From Neospora caninum Liverpool (Eukaryota; Apicomplexa; Conoidasida; Eucoccidiorida; Sarcocystidae), in the NCBI RefSeq assembly GCF_000208865.1, contig NC_018395.1, positions 1,643,920-1,707,919 on the forward strand: DNA of 64,000 nucleotides, in the 5' to 3' direction. The notes under the pieces were generated by a model. The model saw nothing but the letters and a program-made list of their open reading frames with translations, was not told the DNA's origin and searched no databases. The position numbers and the translations under genes were made by a program. This document shows, one piece after another, positions 1 through 10,585 of the stretch. Position 1 is the first letter of the stretch. The number at the start of each line of letters is the position of its first letter.

Positions 1-1
1 G

Positions 2-3000
2 TTCCAGAAGGGGGAGGAAGAACGGCCGATTTCGGCAGAAGCAGGAGACGAGAGACGCGGACTGCCAGAGAGCTCTACCTCGAGCTTGCAATCCCCCCTT
101 CCTCCTACTGTCGACTCGCGTCTTCAAGACGGTTGCGAGCTCTCGCTCTTCGCCGCTTCTCCGTCTTCTTCTTCCTCATCCTCCCCTCCGTCTTCTTCCT
201 CTTGCGTGCCTTTCTCCTCTTTTCATCTCGCTTTGTCTCTTCGTCTCGACAGCTTTCCCGCCCCCTCCCAGTCTCTTCAGACGCAGACTGAGGATTCTGG
301 GGAAGACAGGGCGATCAAGGTGCTGGCTACGAGAGCCGAAGAGACGAGAAAGCGTGACACATCCGAAGAAGGGGATGCTGGAAAAGGGGACGAGACAGCT
401 CTGCGGGAGTTTACGCATCGCTCGCCTTCCGAGGCGCCTCTCCAAAGTGAAGGAGCATGCGGAGGCGTTGTCGCCGCGGGCGCACAAAGCGAGTTGGCTG
501 GTCTCGGTCCGCCGGTAAAGCCTCGAGGCTCTTTTGCAGGTGACCCGCGTCTTCATCGCGTTGAGCCTGGCCCTGGCAGTGGGGGCCGCAGCCCCCGCCT
601 TTCATCGGCGATCAGCAACCGCCAGCAGAGGGCGAACAGTGTCTGCTCGGACGATGATTCCAGGCTAACTGCCGAGGGCCTTGGGAAATTCGCCGCAGAT
701 CAGAAGAGGCGTCCCGCCCCTGGTAGGAGCATTCATGGTGGAAGGAGCAGTAGCGGCGTCTCCCACGACAGGCATGCGTGCGCCGGCGGAGATTCAGATA
801 TCGCGACCGGAGTAGGGGCTAAAACGGACGTGAGGCATCAAAATGCGGAGGCAAGGAGCCCTAGCGCTCACAAAGGTGGAGAGGCGCGGAGTGGCCAGGC
901 GGTGAATGAGGCATCGAATCCGTTCTCGAGTCGCCTTTTGGAAAGTACACAGGAGTCTCGCGCGCCGAAGGCGGATCTTGAAGTCGACTCCAGCTTCGTT
1001 CACAGTACCCTTTCCACCACCTTGCCCAAGGCCTTCTGCTCGGCAACGTTTCGCGCTCTTTGCAGTCCGTCAGGCCTGCGGAGTCCCATCCGTCGACTGG
1101 GGAAGCGCCGGAGCATCGGTGGCGCTCTCATCAGGCCTATCCCGAGTCCTGCGGGGAAGACAGATCGTGGCGGGACGGCTGCCGCCGCTGAAAGCCAGAG
1201 AAAGCTGGCTGAAAACGAGGGGAAGAGTGGCAAGACGGAGGATACACCGTGCAGGAGCAGCAGTCCCAGTTACAGCACACCACGTTGCCTCGGGGGCGGC
1301 GGATGCAGGAGGCTTGCGGATGGCAGACGGGCTCTTTCCAGTACTCGGCGAGAAGTCAGCAGCGACTTCAGGTCCGTCTTCAAGAAGCGGAATGTGGCAA
1401 ATGAGGCGTTCTCCGCACCCTCGCTGGCGGCTGCGAAGGACGGGGCCCAGCAGCCGAGTCTCCCGTGCTGGGAACTCCAGAAGAAACAACGAAGTGGGGA
1501 CAGCTCGCCCGCCGGCCCTGGTCGGGCTCCAGTCGTGGGCGGGGCCGGTCTCGCCCAAAGCGCGACCGCGGTCGGAAGGGACGGGACGCGAGCGATGTCG
1601 CCGGGCCCGGCGGCGAGAGCGGCAGGGGGCAAGACGGAGAATAAGAACGACGACTTTGCGTCGTTTCTGTTCGGGGAAGAAGACGATGCGGTCGTTTTGT
1701 ACAAAGCAATGCAGCATCTTCTTCGTCATCCTCGTCAGGACCGACCCGTCATTTTCGTCCCCGTTGCTGCAAGTGGCCTGACGCTGTCCGCTCGCCCTCC
1801 TGTCGGTCCCGAGTTCTCCATTGGTTCCCCTGCTGGTGTGGCCGCTCTCCCTGCGCACGCTCCTTCTCCATTTTCATCTTCTCTCAGTCTTGCTTCTGTT
1901 GTTGACCCCTCCGGCGCTCCGCGCGAAGGCGAACTGCATGCGTCTCTCCTGGCCGGCACTCGCGAAGACGTCCTCTTTGAAGAAGCGACTCCGACCTGGC
2001 AATCTGAGTCTCTTCCGGTGCAACCCCGTCTCGCTCCGTCTCCTCTTCTTTCTGCTGCCGCGTCTTCGGCTTTATCGCCCTCTGCCTCTCCTCTGTCCTC
2101 TTCTCGTTCCGCCGCGTCTCTGTCCTCTTCTCGTTCTGCCGGCACCACGTCGCCGTCGCTTTCCCCGCCCTCTCCTTTCCTGTCAAAGTCGCCTCCGTCT
2201 CCCTTCTTTCCACCTTCCTGCATGTCGCCGCCTGCCTCGTGCTCACCTGTCTCCGCGCGTTCCGCGTGCGTTCCGCCTCCGCCTGCATGTCTCTCTTCTC
2301 TCGGCGGGTCGAATCCGCCGCCGCGGGAGGGCGTTCTGGTGCTTTTTCTCGACGGGACGTTTCAGCTGGCTTCCACGGCCCGGGGCTCTCCCGGAGTCGT
2401 TCCAAAGACCTTTCGAGCAGCCGAGAGCTTTGTGTCTCTGCATCCTGCCGCGCCGCTCTCCCTGCGGCCAGACGCGACCTTTCGTCTCGGAAGTCTCGAC
2501 CTCGCGTTTCTCCGCTTCAACGTAGGCTGCAAGAGTGAGCGCGGGCTGCGGCCCACGATGGAGGACGAAGAAATCGTCATTCAAGATTTAGGCGTCAGCG
2601 ACGCCTTCTCGTGCTCGTTCTTCGGCGTCTACGACGGCCACGGCGGCCGAGACTGCGCCGAGTTCGTGAAGCGTCATTTACACCTTGCGTTCCGCCACCA
2701 ACTCGAGAACTTGTGTGGCCGACTCGACCTCTCCCCGCGTCTAAACTTCCACATCTTCCGAGCCCTCTACTTCGCCTTTCTCCTCACAGACGCCGCGTAC
2801 CTTCGCCGCCAACGCAACGGCAGCCGATCGGCGCACGTGTCGGCCTTGCACGGCGGGAACAGCGGTCTTGAGACGAGTCAGGCCGTCACCGGCGCGCCTC
2901 GCTCTCTCTCCACCCCTCGGCATGCGCCAGGGGCCGCTGAGCCGAATGCCACGCCGACGCCGCACCTGTTCCTGAACCCGGCGGCCGTGCGGCCTCGCAT

Positions 3001-3919
3001 CGCTTCGTCCGGATGCGCGTCGGTCGTCGTCGTCGTCGTCGGCGGGGCAGTCTGGTGCGCGAACTGCGGAGACGCGCGCGCAGTCTTGTCGCGCGCCGGC
3101 CGGGCCCTCGATCTCTCTTCCGACCACAAACCGCACAGGAAAGACGAAGGCAAGCGGATTCTGCAGGCGGGCGGATTCATCCGCGGCAAGCGCGTCCTCG
3201 GCCGCCTCGCCGTGAGTCGCGCGTTCGGCGACCTCGAATACAAGGGAAGCTTGTACGAGGAGGAAGAGGTGACGCCGCGCGCGGCACAGGCGACCGCACA
3301 GTGCCAGGCGACCGGACGCAGGACGCGCGCGAACTTCTGTGGGGACGAGGAGGGAGACACTCGCGAGGACGAACGCGCGAGAAAACCCGCGGGTGCACCA
3401 GAAGAGAGCGGAGCCGCCGACGCCCCCGTTTTTTTCCAAGCAGCCGGGAAACGGATTTACCTCGGCAGCAAGCACGGGCAACACTTCTGTTCTGGGATTC
3501 CCCCGGCTCCGCATGCACCTTTTTTCCTGAGGGAACAGGAGCAGGCCGCGAGCCAACCAGAGGAGGACGCAGCGCGCAAGAGCGCAGAAGCGAAGGCTCT
3601 CCCGCGCGACAAGCGCGAGAGACAGAAATTCTTCCGGAAGCCGCTGGTGATAGCTGCGCCGGAAATCCGGCGGGTCGGGCTCTCGCCCAGCGACGAGTTT
3701 CTCCTGCTTGCATGCGACGGCCTGTTTGATGTTTTCACCAGCGACGAAGCTGTCGCGTTTATTCGAAGCCGCCTTAGTACAATGCCGCCCTACGAGCAAG
3801 ACCCGCAGCGCGTCGTCGCGGAGCTCGTGAGAGAGGCCATCCACGAACGCAAAAGCCGGGATAATGTCACCGCGATTCTAGTGGTTTTCTCGCCCAACGT
3901 GGGGAGGGGAACGCCATAA
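2..3919 (+). CDS. PP2C-type (PPM) Ser/Thr protein phosphatase with long N-terminal extension, 5' partial
   Basis: A metal-dependent phosphatase that removes phosphate from phospho-Ser/Thr proteins. The frame is open from base 2 with no obvious start, so the beginning probably lies outside the window; the TTG at 86 is not a credible start. Roughly the first 830 codons are a Ser/Pro/Arg-rich, low-complexity extension containing a local duplication around LSSSRSA. The catalytic domain follows with its signature motifs in order: RPTMED (about 2550), VYDGHGG (about 2625), the CANCGDARAVL strand (about 3057), GRLAVSRAFGDLEY (about 3200), LLACDGLFDVF (about 3705) and RDNVTAIL (about 3860). The metal-binding acidic residues of DGHGG, CDG and RDN are present, so it is probably active. 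Two inserts interrupt the fold, one of about 60 residues after the first helices and one of about 130 residues after FGDLEY. There is no intron in this segment. The family is certain; the substrate is unknown. Confidence 0.9.
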   Translation, partial: FQKGEEERPISAEAGDERRGLPESSTSSLQSPLPPTVDSRLQDGCELSLFAASPSSSSSSSPPSSSSCVPFSSFHLALSLRLDSFPAPSQSLQTQTEDSGEDRAIKVLATRAEETRKRDTSEEGDAGKGDETALREFTHRSPSEAPLQSEGACGGVVAAGAQSELAGLGPPVKPRGSFAGDPRLHRVEPGPGSGGRSPRLSSAISNRQQRANSVCSDDDSRLTAEGLGKFAADQKRRPAPGRSIHGGRSSSGVSHDRHACAGGDSDIATGVGAKTDVRHQNAEARSPSAHKGGEARSGQAVNEASNPFSSRLLESTQESRAPKADLEVDSSFVHSTLSTTLPKAFCSATFRALCSPSGLRSPIRRLGKRRSIGGALIRPIPSPAGKTDRGGTAAAAESQRKLAENEGKSGKTEDTPCRSSSPSYSTPRCLGGGGCRRLADGRRALSSTRREVSSDFRSVFKKRNVANEAFSAPSLAAAKDGAQQPSLPCWELQKKQRSGDSSPAGPGRAPVVGGAGLAQSATAVGRDGTRAMSPGPAARAAGGKTENKNDDFASFLFGEEDDAVVLYKAMQHLLRHPRQDRPVIFVPVAASGLTLSARPPVGPEFSIGSPAGVAALPAHAPSPFSSSLSLASVVDPSGAPREGELHASLLAGTREDVLFEEATPTWQSESLPVQPRLAPSPLLSAAASSALSPSASPLSSSRSAASLSSSRSAGTTSPSLSPPSPFLSKSPPSPFFPPSCMSPPASCSPVSARSACVPPPPACLSSLGGSNPPPREGVLVLFLDGTFQLASTARGSPGVVPKTFRAAESFVSLHPAAPLSLRPDATFRLGSLDLAFLRFNVGCKSERGLRPTMEDEEIVIQDLGVSDAFSCSFFGVYDGHGGRDCAEFVKRHLHLAFRHQLENLCGRLDLSPRLNFHIFRALYFAFLLTDAAYLRRQRNGSRSAHVSALHGGNSGLETSQAVTGAPRSLSTPRHAPGAAEPNATPTPHLFLNPAAVRPRIASSGCASVVVVVVGGAVWCANCGDARAVLSRAGRALDLSSDHKPHRKDEGKRILQAGGFIRGKRVLGRLAVSRAFGDLEYKGSLYEEEEVTPRAAQATAQCQATGRRTRANFCGDEEGDTREDERARKPAGAPEESGAADAPVFFQAAGKRIYLGSKHGQHFCSGIPPAPHAPFFLREQEQAASQPEEDAARKSAEAKALPRDKRERQKFFRKPLVIAAPEIRRVGLSPSDEFLLLACDGLFDVFTSDEAVAFIRSRLSTMPPYEQDPQRVVAELVREAIHERKSRDNVTAILVVFSPNVGRGTP

Positions 3920-4429
3920 ACAGACAAGGGCCCTCTCCGAAGACCACGAACGAAACACGGGAGGTTCCAAAAAGTCGCTGACGGCGACGTGACTCCTGGA
4001 AGAGAGAGAGTGCTTGGAGATGGAACAATGGCCGTTGCTCAATAGGGCTCGGCATCCGCATTTGGATAAGGACATGTATAGAGACACACTTCAAAACACA
4101 CAGGAACAACATTTGAGACCTCTCCACGCGTGTTTGGGTATGTGTGGAAACACCCATCGGCATCAGATACATACATATTTATAAATGTGCTGCCCGCAAT
4201 CGGGTGCGCGTTCTCGAGCTCCTCCGACACTTCTCAGGTATAGGGACAAGTGCGTTGTGTCATGGGTCGTGCAGTTTCGACGAATGCGTTTTCTGGACAA
4301 CGGGGCTTTTTGAAACGTTGTCCCGTCATTCTTTCCTGTAAATCGAAAAGGAACGCCTGAGGTGGTTTGGTGGCCATGCAAGCACATCACCGAAGAAAAC
4401 AGCCAGGCCCCCAGCAAGTGTGGACATAC

Positions 4430-4472
<43 letters not shown>

Positions 4473-6380
4473 TATATATATATATATATATATATATGTG
4501 CGTCTGTTGATGTGAATCTATATCTACCTGGGCATGTACAGATGTATCGGTATATAGGTTTTATCCGTTGTTCGCCTTGTGCATGCACGCTCCAAAGAGA
4601 GCGGCACTCAATTTCTTGTCCGTGAATCCTTTCTACGGAGGAAGTGAAAACGCGTTTTTTCAGTTTTTCTTGCACTCTGTGTGCGAGAAGCCTTGGATGT
4701 GTCTTGGTCGCATGCTTGAGGCGGGTCCACGTTTTTTTCAGCGTCGACGTTCACTCCTCCACACGCAGGCCTCCGAGAGGGGTCAGCGTCAAACGCGGTT
4801 GATGTTCACGCGTGTGCTGAAGAGTACAAGACATTTGGTTCCACTTTCCACCTCTGCGCTCCTCTACCGCGCGGCCTCTGTCCGCTTTTAAATAGATGCA
4901 CATGCATGTCTGCATGCAGATACAAAGCGCAGGAGTACGCTAAAGAGGTATGCCAAGCCACGTCGGTCGACGGCGAGATCGATCACGACTGCCGGCCAGA
5001 GTTCCATTCGGGTAGAGATGCGGGGAGGGGTCATCCTGATTTTGACAAAAAGTAAAAGAAAATGCATCTGTTCAGGGGCACCTGGAGTGAAGCCTCGAGC
5101 TTGCCTCCTTATAGTAAAAAATCAGGGAGGCGAAAACTGGCAGTTTCTCCACTGTCCAGACGTGTTTTCTGCACGCGTGTTTTCTCCTCAGAAACCTATC
5201 CGCGTGTGCGAGCGACACAGAAGGAAGTGTGTAGTGCTGATGTATTTTTTCCCCCGTACTCCCAGCACGTAGGCGCCGACTACTGACTGGCAGCTGAGTA
5301 GCTATTCCTTGTTCTTCCTAAAATTGCTGTAAATTGCTGCAGTGCCTCTTCTTGTCGAAAGTGAGCGTTGGAGCGAACGCCGGGTGCAGAGCCGCCCACG
5401 CGAAGTCTCGTGTGTACGGCGTTTTCACATCGAGGTTTTTTCTGCTCCGTCGTGGTACTCAGAAGGGACGGAAACAAATTCAAAGATGAGAAAACACCGA
5501 GAGACAGAGAAGACGCACTGACACGTGAAAGGACAACGCGAGGCACCGACACACGAGGAAGACCTCTCAGGCGATGCCAAACGTCGATGGAAAAATGCTG
5601 ACCTGAGAAGAGGCAGCACGGGGAAGACGCGAGTCAACGGCGTCCACAGATCGAAGATGGCGACAAGTCGCTAAAGGGAAAGAAACGGGACAAGCTTCCC
5701 GTTTCGCCGGGAAGGATCGTTGTCCTTTCGTCTTTCCTCGCCCTCAGGTGCGATCCCGGATGGCACGAGTCGCTTCGGATCTGAGGCGTCGCCAGCGATG
5801 GCCTCGACACCGAGATGATGAATGAGGGTGTAGCGGTGTTCGGCTGGGCGCGCGCCGCCTTTTCGTCCCTCCCCTGACCTCAGAGGCGCCAGAAATCAGG
5901 ACCACACGCAACTCCACGCAGTTCTTTACACATACGTATACCTACGTTCCCTGATTCGTTTTCGTCGCTCCGATGTTACGTTCCTCTTCCTTCTAAACCC
6001 TCTGAAGCGACCGATGTTCCCGTCTACCTGCTCGTCTACTCTTTTCTCGTTCTCTTCTCGATCCGGACCTCCCCCGCTCTCTTTGTCTGGTCCCCCCTTC
6101 CGCATATTTGCATGCAGCGACCTAATACTCGTTTCGCAGAGCATTCACATCGATCTCGCACCCGTGTCCTCCGCATTCCCATGTCACTGAAGCGATCCGA
6201 GTTTTCTCCTGGGCTTGCTGAGACACGCCGCACGCCGAAACCACAAAGCGTTTCTCAGTGAATACGCACAATTCCGCACACTAGCCTGCCTCTTCTGTTC
6301 GCGGCGTCTCCCGCGTCTTTTGCGCGTCGCTGGTCTTCCGAAAAGGTTCGTCCTGGCGCTCCCGCGGGCGCTCTCTCCCC
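3920..6380. other. Convergent intergenic block between the PP2C and secreted-protein genes
   Basis: Both flanking genes end into this block, so it should hold two 3' UTRs. It contains the (TA)n array at 4434-4498 and a TGCATG-rich stretch near 4897-4918. The short reading frames here show no recognisable domain, and I see no supported gene. Confidence 0.6.
4434..4498. repeat. (TA)n microsatellite, interrupted once
   Basis: About 65 bases of alternating T and A, broken by a single GAA-containing interruption near 4470. It lies in the 3' intergenic block after the phosphatase gene. Confidence 0.95.
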
Positions 6381-9300
6381 TCACCAGCGCCGACGTCTGT
6401 TGCCAAAGTACTTGAAGGCTGCAACGCCTACCACCAGCGCTCCGAGGGCGCCTAGGATCGCCAAGGCAGCAATCGCGCCTCCAGTCATGAGTCGGCCTCC
6501 GCCGCCTCCCCTCGGATCGAGGGCGACCATCTGTTGCAGCAGAGGCAGCGTGTGCCCATCTGCGGCACCCGCGACTGCCTCCTGCATCGTCGTGCCCGCC
6601 TGGGCGTCTGTGCCGTCAACTGCTGCGAGAAGTTTCATCTGCATCGGATCGAGCGGGGTCTGAGCAGAAGAGATCGCCGCGAGTTGTTGTTGCAAGAAGA
6701 AGTGCTGTTGCTGAGCAGTCAACATTTGCTGCTGCGTGAGGTTGCCCGCCTCGATCTCCTGCTGCTTCTCTTGGATCTTTCGCTCGTACTCCGCCGCCCG
6801 CTGAGCCCGTTCTGCGGGGCTCAGCATCAGCGCGGAGTGCTGAGCAAGCTTGAGGTTGTGCTCCGCCACGTCTGTCGCCCTCTTCTTGGCCTCTTCGATC
6901 GCCTCCGTCGAGATGTGCGTCGCCTTCACGCACGAGACCTACGCCGAGACGCAGCAACACACGCAGCGACAGCGAAGCCGGAGAGTGACAGAGGAACTGG
7001 AAAAGAGAAAACCGCGCTTGAGGTCCAGAAACCCGTGGGACGAGAGGGTGTGCGATGAGCCAGGGGGAGGAGGGGAAAAAGAGAGGAGGGAACAGAGGAG
7101 AGAACGGGGGTTGGACCACGCGAAGGGGAGAAGGTCGGTGGGTCTAGGCCAGAGAGAGGCCGCGGGAAGAAACGAAAGCGTGAGAGCACTTGCGCGCGAA
7201 AGACGCACAGCGTGCACGAGAGAGACAAAGACAAAGCGCCAGGAAGAAGGACAGGAAGAAGTGGACGAGGGCAGTGGCCCCGGGCGCAAGAAATTGAAAA
7301 AAAGGTGAACGTGACAAACAATGTGGAGGTGCCTACCAGCGCGCAAGAGACGGGAACTTCGTTCATCATGCAGCCGCCTTTCGTCTTGCATTTGATAGTG
7401 ACCGTGAATCCTGAATTGATGAAGGCAGAGAGTTGGCCTCCAACCTCTCCCTGTCGCGCAAGAAGGAAGAAGGTCGAGTGAAGAATTTTGGAGGCTGGAA
7501 AGGTCGCGGACCACGTGAGAGACTTTCCACACTTTTTGACGGCGGGCGACTGAAAGGCGATATCGATGCCCACGCGCGAAATCCGCCGGATCCCCCGCTT
7601 CGCCTTCTTCGTCTCTTTCTTGTACCGTTTCTCTTCCGGGCTCTTGCTTCTAAAGATTCCGCGGATCTTCTTGCTTATAATGCCGCCCGACTTCTTCCCC
7701 CTTGGCGACGGCGGTGCGTCGCCTTCATGATCAGGCGGGTATTCGTCGGTGTCGTAGTCTGTGGTGTCACCACCGTCCTCACTGTCGTCCTCATCGTTAC
7801 CCTTTTTGCGCGAAAACATCCGCTTCATGCCTCCAAAGAAACCTTTTACCTTCTTCCCAAGACCTCTGCCTTCGCTGTCGTCCTCGTCATACCCGTCGTC
7901 ATCGCCGTATTCGGAGTTTTTACTCTGAACAAAAGACAAGGCCTGGCGCGCCTCGCTTCCAAGACCTTCGGACCGGAAAATCGTCGAGAGACGGGATCCC
8001 CCAGCCGTGCTGCGGCCACCCCCCAGGTCTGGTCCACTCCCTTCTTCTTTGCTCGGTTCGGCGGTACCGGGGAAAACGGCGCCGAGAGTTTGTTCGCTGT
8101 GTGGGCCGCGACCGTCGCCTCTTTCTTCTGCTGCTTCTCTCAAAATCTCCCGTCCACGTGGCCGAACGTCCAGCCCCTGCTTGTAGATTTCTTGTTCGCG
8201 GCTCTCTGTTTCCCGCTCGTCGTTTCCCGCCGTCTCTACGGGCCGCTCTCGGGTGTCCCTCCCGAGCTGAACGAAGCCTTGGAACTGGTCGTGTCCCGGT
8301 GTGTCGTAGTCGTCATCTTCCACGTATCCTCCCTCTCCGGGAGTGCTCCTCGGCGTCGGCTTCGCAGCCCTCAAGCCCATGAGCCTCTTGGCTGCGGCTA
8401 AACTGAGGCGGAAGCGGCGTGGCTGTAGCGCCATGGTCACTTGAAGGCGCATGTAGTTCTTCGAGTCCGTCGCACAGCGGCCGACGTCGCCCAGCAGGGA
8501 GTTCGGCACAATGCGGTACACGCGCGTCTCGTCAAACTTCAAGAAAACCGGTTTTCCTGACTTCGCTCGAGACCCGCCGCCGCCGTACGCCCCGCCGCCG
8601 CCGTACGCCCCGCCGCCGTACCCTTCACCCTCCCCTTCGTTGTCGTCGTACTCTCCCAGCATCGACGCTTGATCGCCCTCTCCGTAGTCGTCGCCTTCTC
8701 CATACTCGTTGTCCCAGGAGGGCGCCATGGCGCTCAGAAACGAAAAGGAAGAGAGAGGCAGTGGAAGAGCGGAAGACGGGGAAGGAGAGGAAGAAGATGG
8801 AGAGGCGCCTGAAGCCGCGGAAAAGCGTGTGTGAGATGAGGGAGAATTGTGGGCAGATTGCCCGCCCGGAGCCTTTCTTGCTCGCCTCTGCTGTCGCATC
8901 TGTTCGAGGAAGCTGACAAGCCGAGAGTCAGGCATCCTGCGTATTTCCTGAGCCCGAGCCGCCGTGGTAACAGGCGAGTCTTTGCCGAACTTTTCTGTGT
9001 TCCCGGTAGAACGCCGCCACCCTCCGGCGTTCCTTGCCGGCTCAGAGGCGCCCGTTGTTCTGCCTTCCCAGCTTCGCATCTGAAGAAAGCCTTCTCCAGA
9101 TCCTCCCCAGTTATCTTCGCCGTCCCCGTCGTAGGGCGCCCCGTCGAGGCCTTCCCCCTCGTCTCCCTCCTCCTGGCCCCCTGCGTCATCGTAAGCGCCT
9201 TCTGCGCCTCCTCCAACTGCGGCTTTGCCCTTGGACTCGCGCAGCCGAGAGATGTCTCGGGCACTCATAGCCTTGTAGCGGAAGGGCGTCGTCGGATTCG

Positions 9301-10585
9301 GCGAGGGAGTGAGCGAAGACTTCATCAGCACGAGCAAGCCGTTCCTCTCTTCCACTTGGCTGCAGAGATCGGCGTGGCTTTCCGGGTGAACGCGACACTG
9401 AGAACACTCTGAAAGAGTGTAACACGTGTTTGGGTCGTTGGCCGGCCGCGGCGTAAAGAATCCCGACTTGCATTTTGCATACGCACAGGCGCGTGGAACG
9501 GACTGCTTTTGAGAAAGCAAGTCCGCTGTCTCCAGGAAACCAAACTCCTGGGGAGAAGAGAACTCGCACGGCGAGAGGGAATATGGCGAAGACACCCCCG
9601 AGGAAGGAGACGTAGCGACAGGGGCAGATACAGGAGACGAACCGGGAGGTGAAGACAGAGCGGAAGAGAGAGACGAGTCAAACGAAGAAAACGACGGAGA
9701 AGAAGACAGAGACGACGAAACGGAAGAGTCTGTTGAAGGAGAAGAAAGGCTGTTTAATGACGAGTGTGGCAACAGGAGCCCAGGCTGCCTTGAGGGATGG
9801 ACGGCAGGCGAAACCAGAAAGGAGAAGGCAGTAGACCTGCTGTCCCAGTTTCCAGAAGAGGAAGGCATACGATCGCGGCGCAAGTCTAACTCGTGAGCAG
9901 CACTTGGTCGTGGAGATTGGTGTGGTGGTGGTGTCACACCGTCGTTACCGCGAGTGAGTTTCTCCGGGACATCTTGCGTCTCCGCGGGAGGGACGACGCC
10001 GTTCCGTCCGTCATTCCTTTCCACCTCTCGAGAGGTTTTCCGTGGTTCATACACACCAATCTTCGCCTCTTCTGTCAGGCCTGCATTTAGTGGCTGTCGA
10101 GCAGCTACTAGTGTGGCAAACGCCGCAGCAACCTGGTTGCTAGCGCCGGCCTTATCAGCCGACTGCTCTACAGGAAGGTGTTCTCTAGCGAGGAAGGCGG
10201 ACGAAAACCAGAGATACAGGAAACAAAGTGCAGTACGGAGGGAAAGCCATATGGAGCTTCTAAACGAAGGTTTGAGACTAAAACAGGGTGCCCACGAACT
10301 CCGGCAGGTCGAATCGAGTGAAGAATCGGCAGAAGAAACAACAGAGCAAGTGGGACGAACGGAGATTCTGGGAGAGGAGGCGGAAGACTGAGAGCGAGAG
10401 AATGAACTGGAAACACGCGGCAACGACCGAGAAAGAAGCCGTGACCGTGGGGCGGTCAGGTCCACTGGACTCGAGGGAGCACAGAGCGGTGGCGGCAGGT
10501 TTGCGTCCGAAGGAACGGGAGGTTTTCTGGGGGAGCTTTGGCCGGAAATCCCCCGAAGGGGGGGAGGAAACAAAGGAGACCCCAT
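6381..10585 (-). CDS. Secretory-pathway protein with recessed signal/anchor, Cys-rich region and C-terminal membrane span (1,268 aa model)
   Basis: Two exons: 10585-7337 and 6938-6381. The donor GTAGGC and acceptor GTAG join in phase 0. The ATG at 10585 opens MGSPLFPPPLRG. A hydrophobic stretch at about residues 112-133 (WLSLRTALCFLYLWFSSAF) looks like a recessed signal peptide or anchor, a layout common in coccidian dense-granule and rhoptry proteins. Next come Ser-rich sequence, a Cys-rich segment (CAYAKCKSG ... CQCR-like), GGGAY repeats, a conserved-looking block (FDETRVYRIVPNSLLG), two basic modules (KKVKGFFGGMKRMFSRK and ISKKIRGIFRSKS) separated by acidic stretches, and a second Cys-containing block. 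Exon 2 encodes a Gln-rich coiled coil, then a Gly/Ala-rich membrane span (about 1236-1258) and a basic tail, KYFGNRRRRW. I do not recognise the family. Export to the vacuole or a secretory organelle is inference. Confidence 0.75.
8574..8626 (-). repeat. Short GC-rich tandem repeat encoding GGGAY units
   Basis: CCGCCGCCGTACGCC-type units repeat about three times inside exon 1 of the secreted-protein gene and translate on the minus strand to Gly-Gly-Gly-Ala-Tyr modules. It is a low-complexity linker. Confidence 0.8.

Noticed and set aside
906..1781. Long plus-strand frame inside the phosphatase gene
   Set aside because: It overlaps the PP2C N-terminal extension in another frame, has shadow-type Arg-rich composition and no domain.
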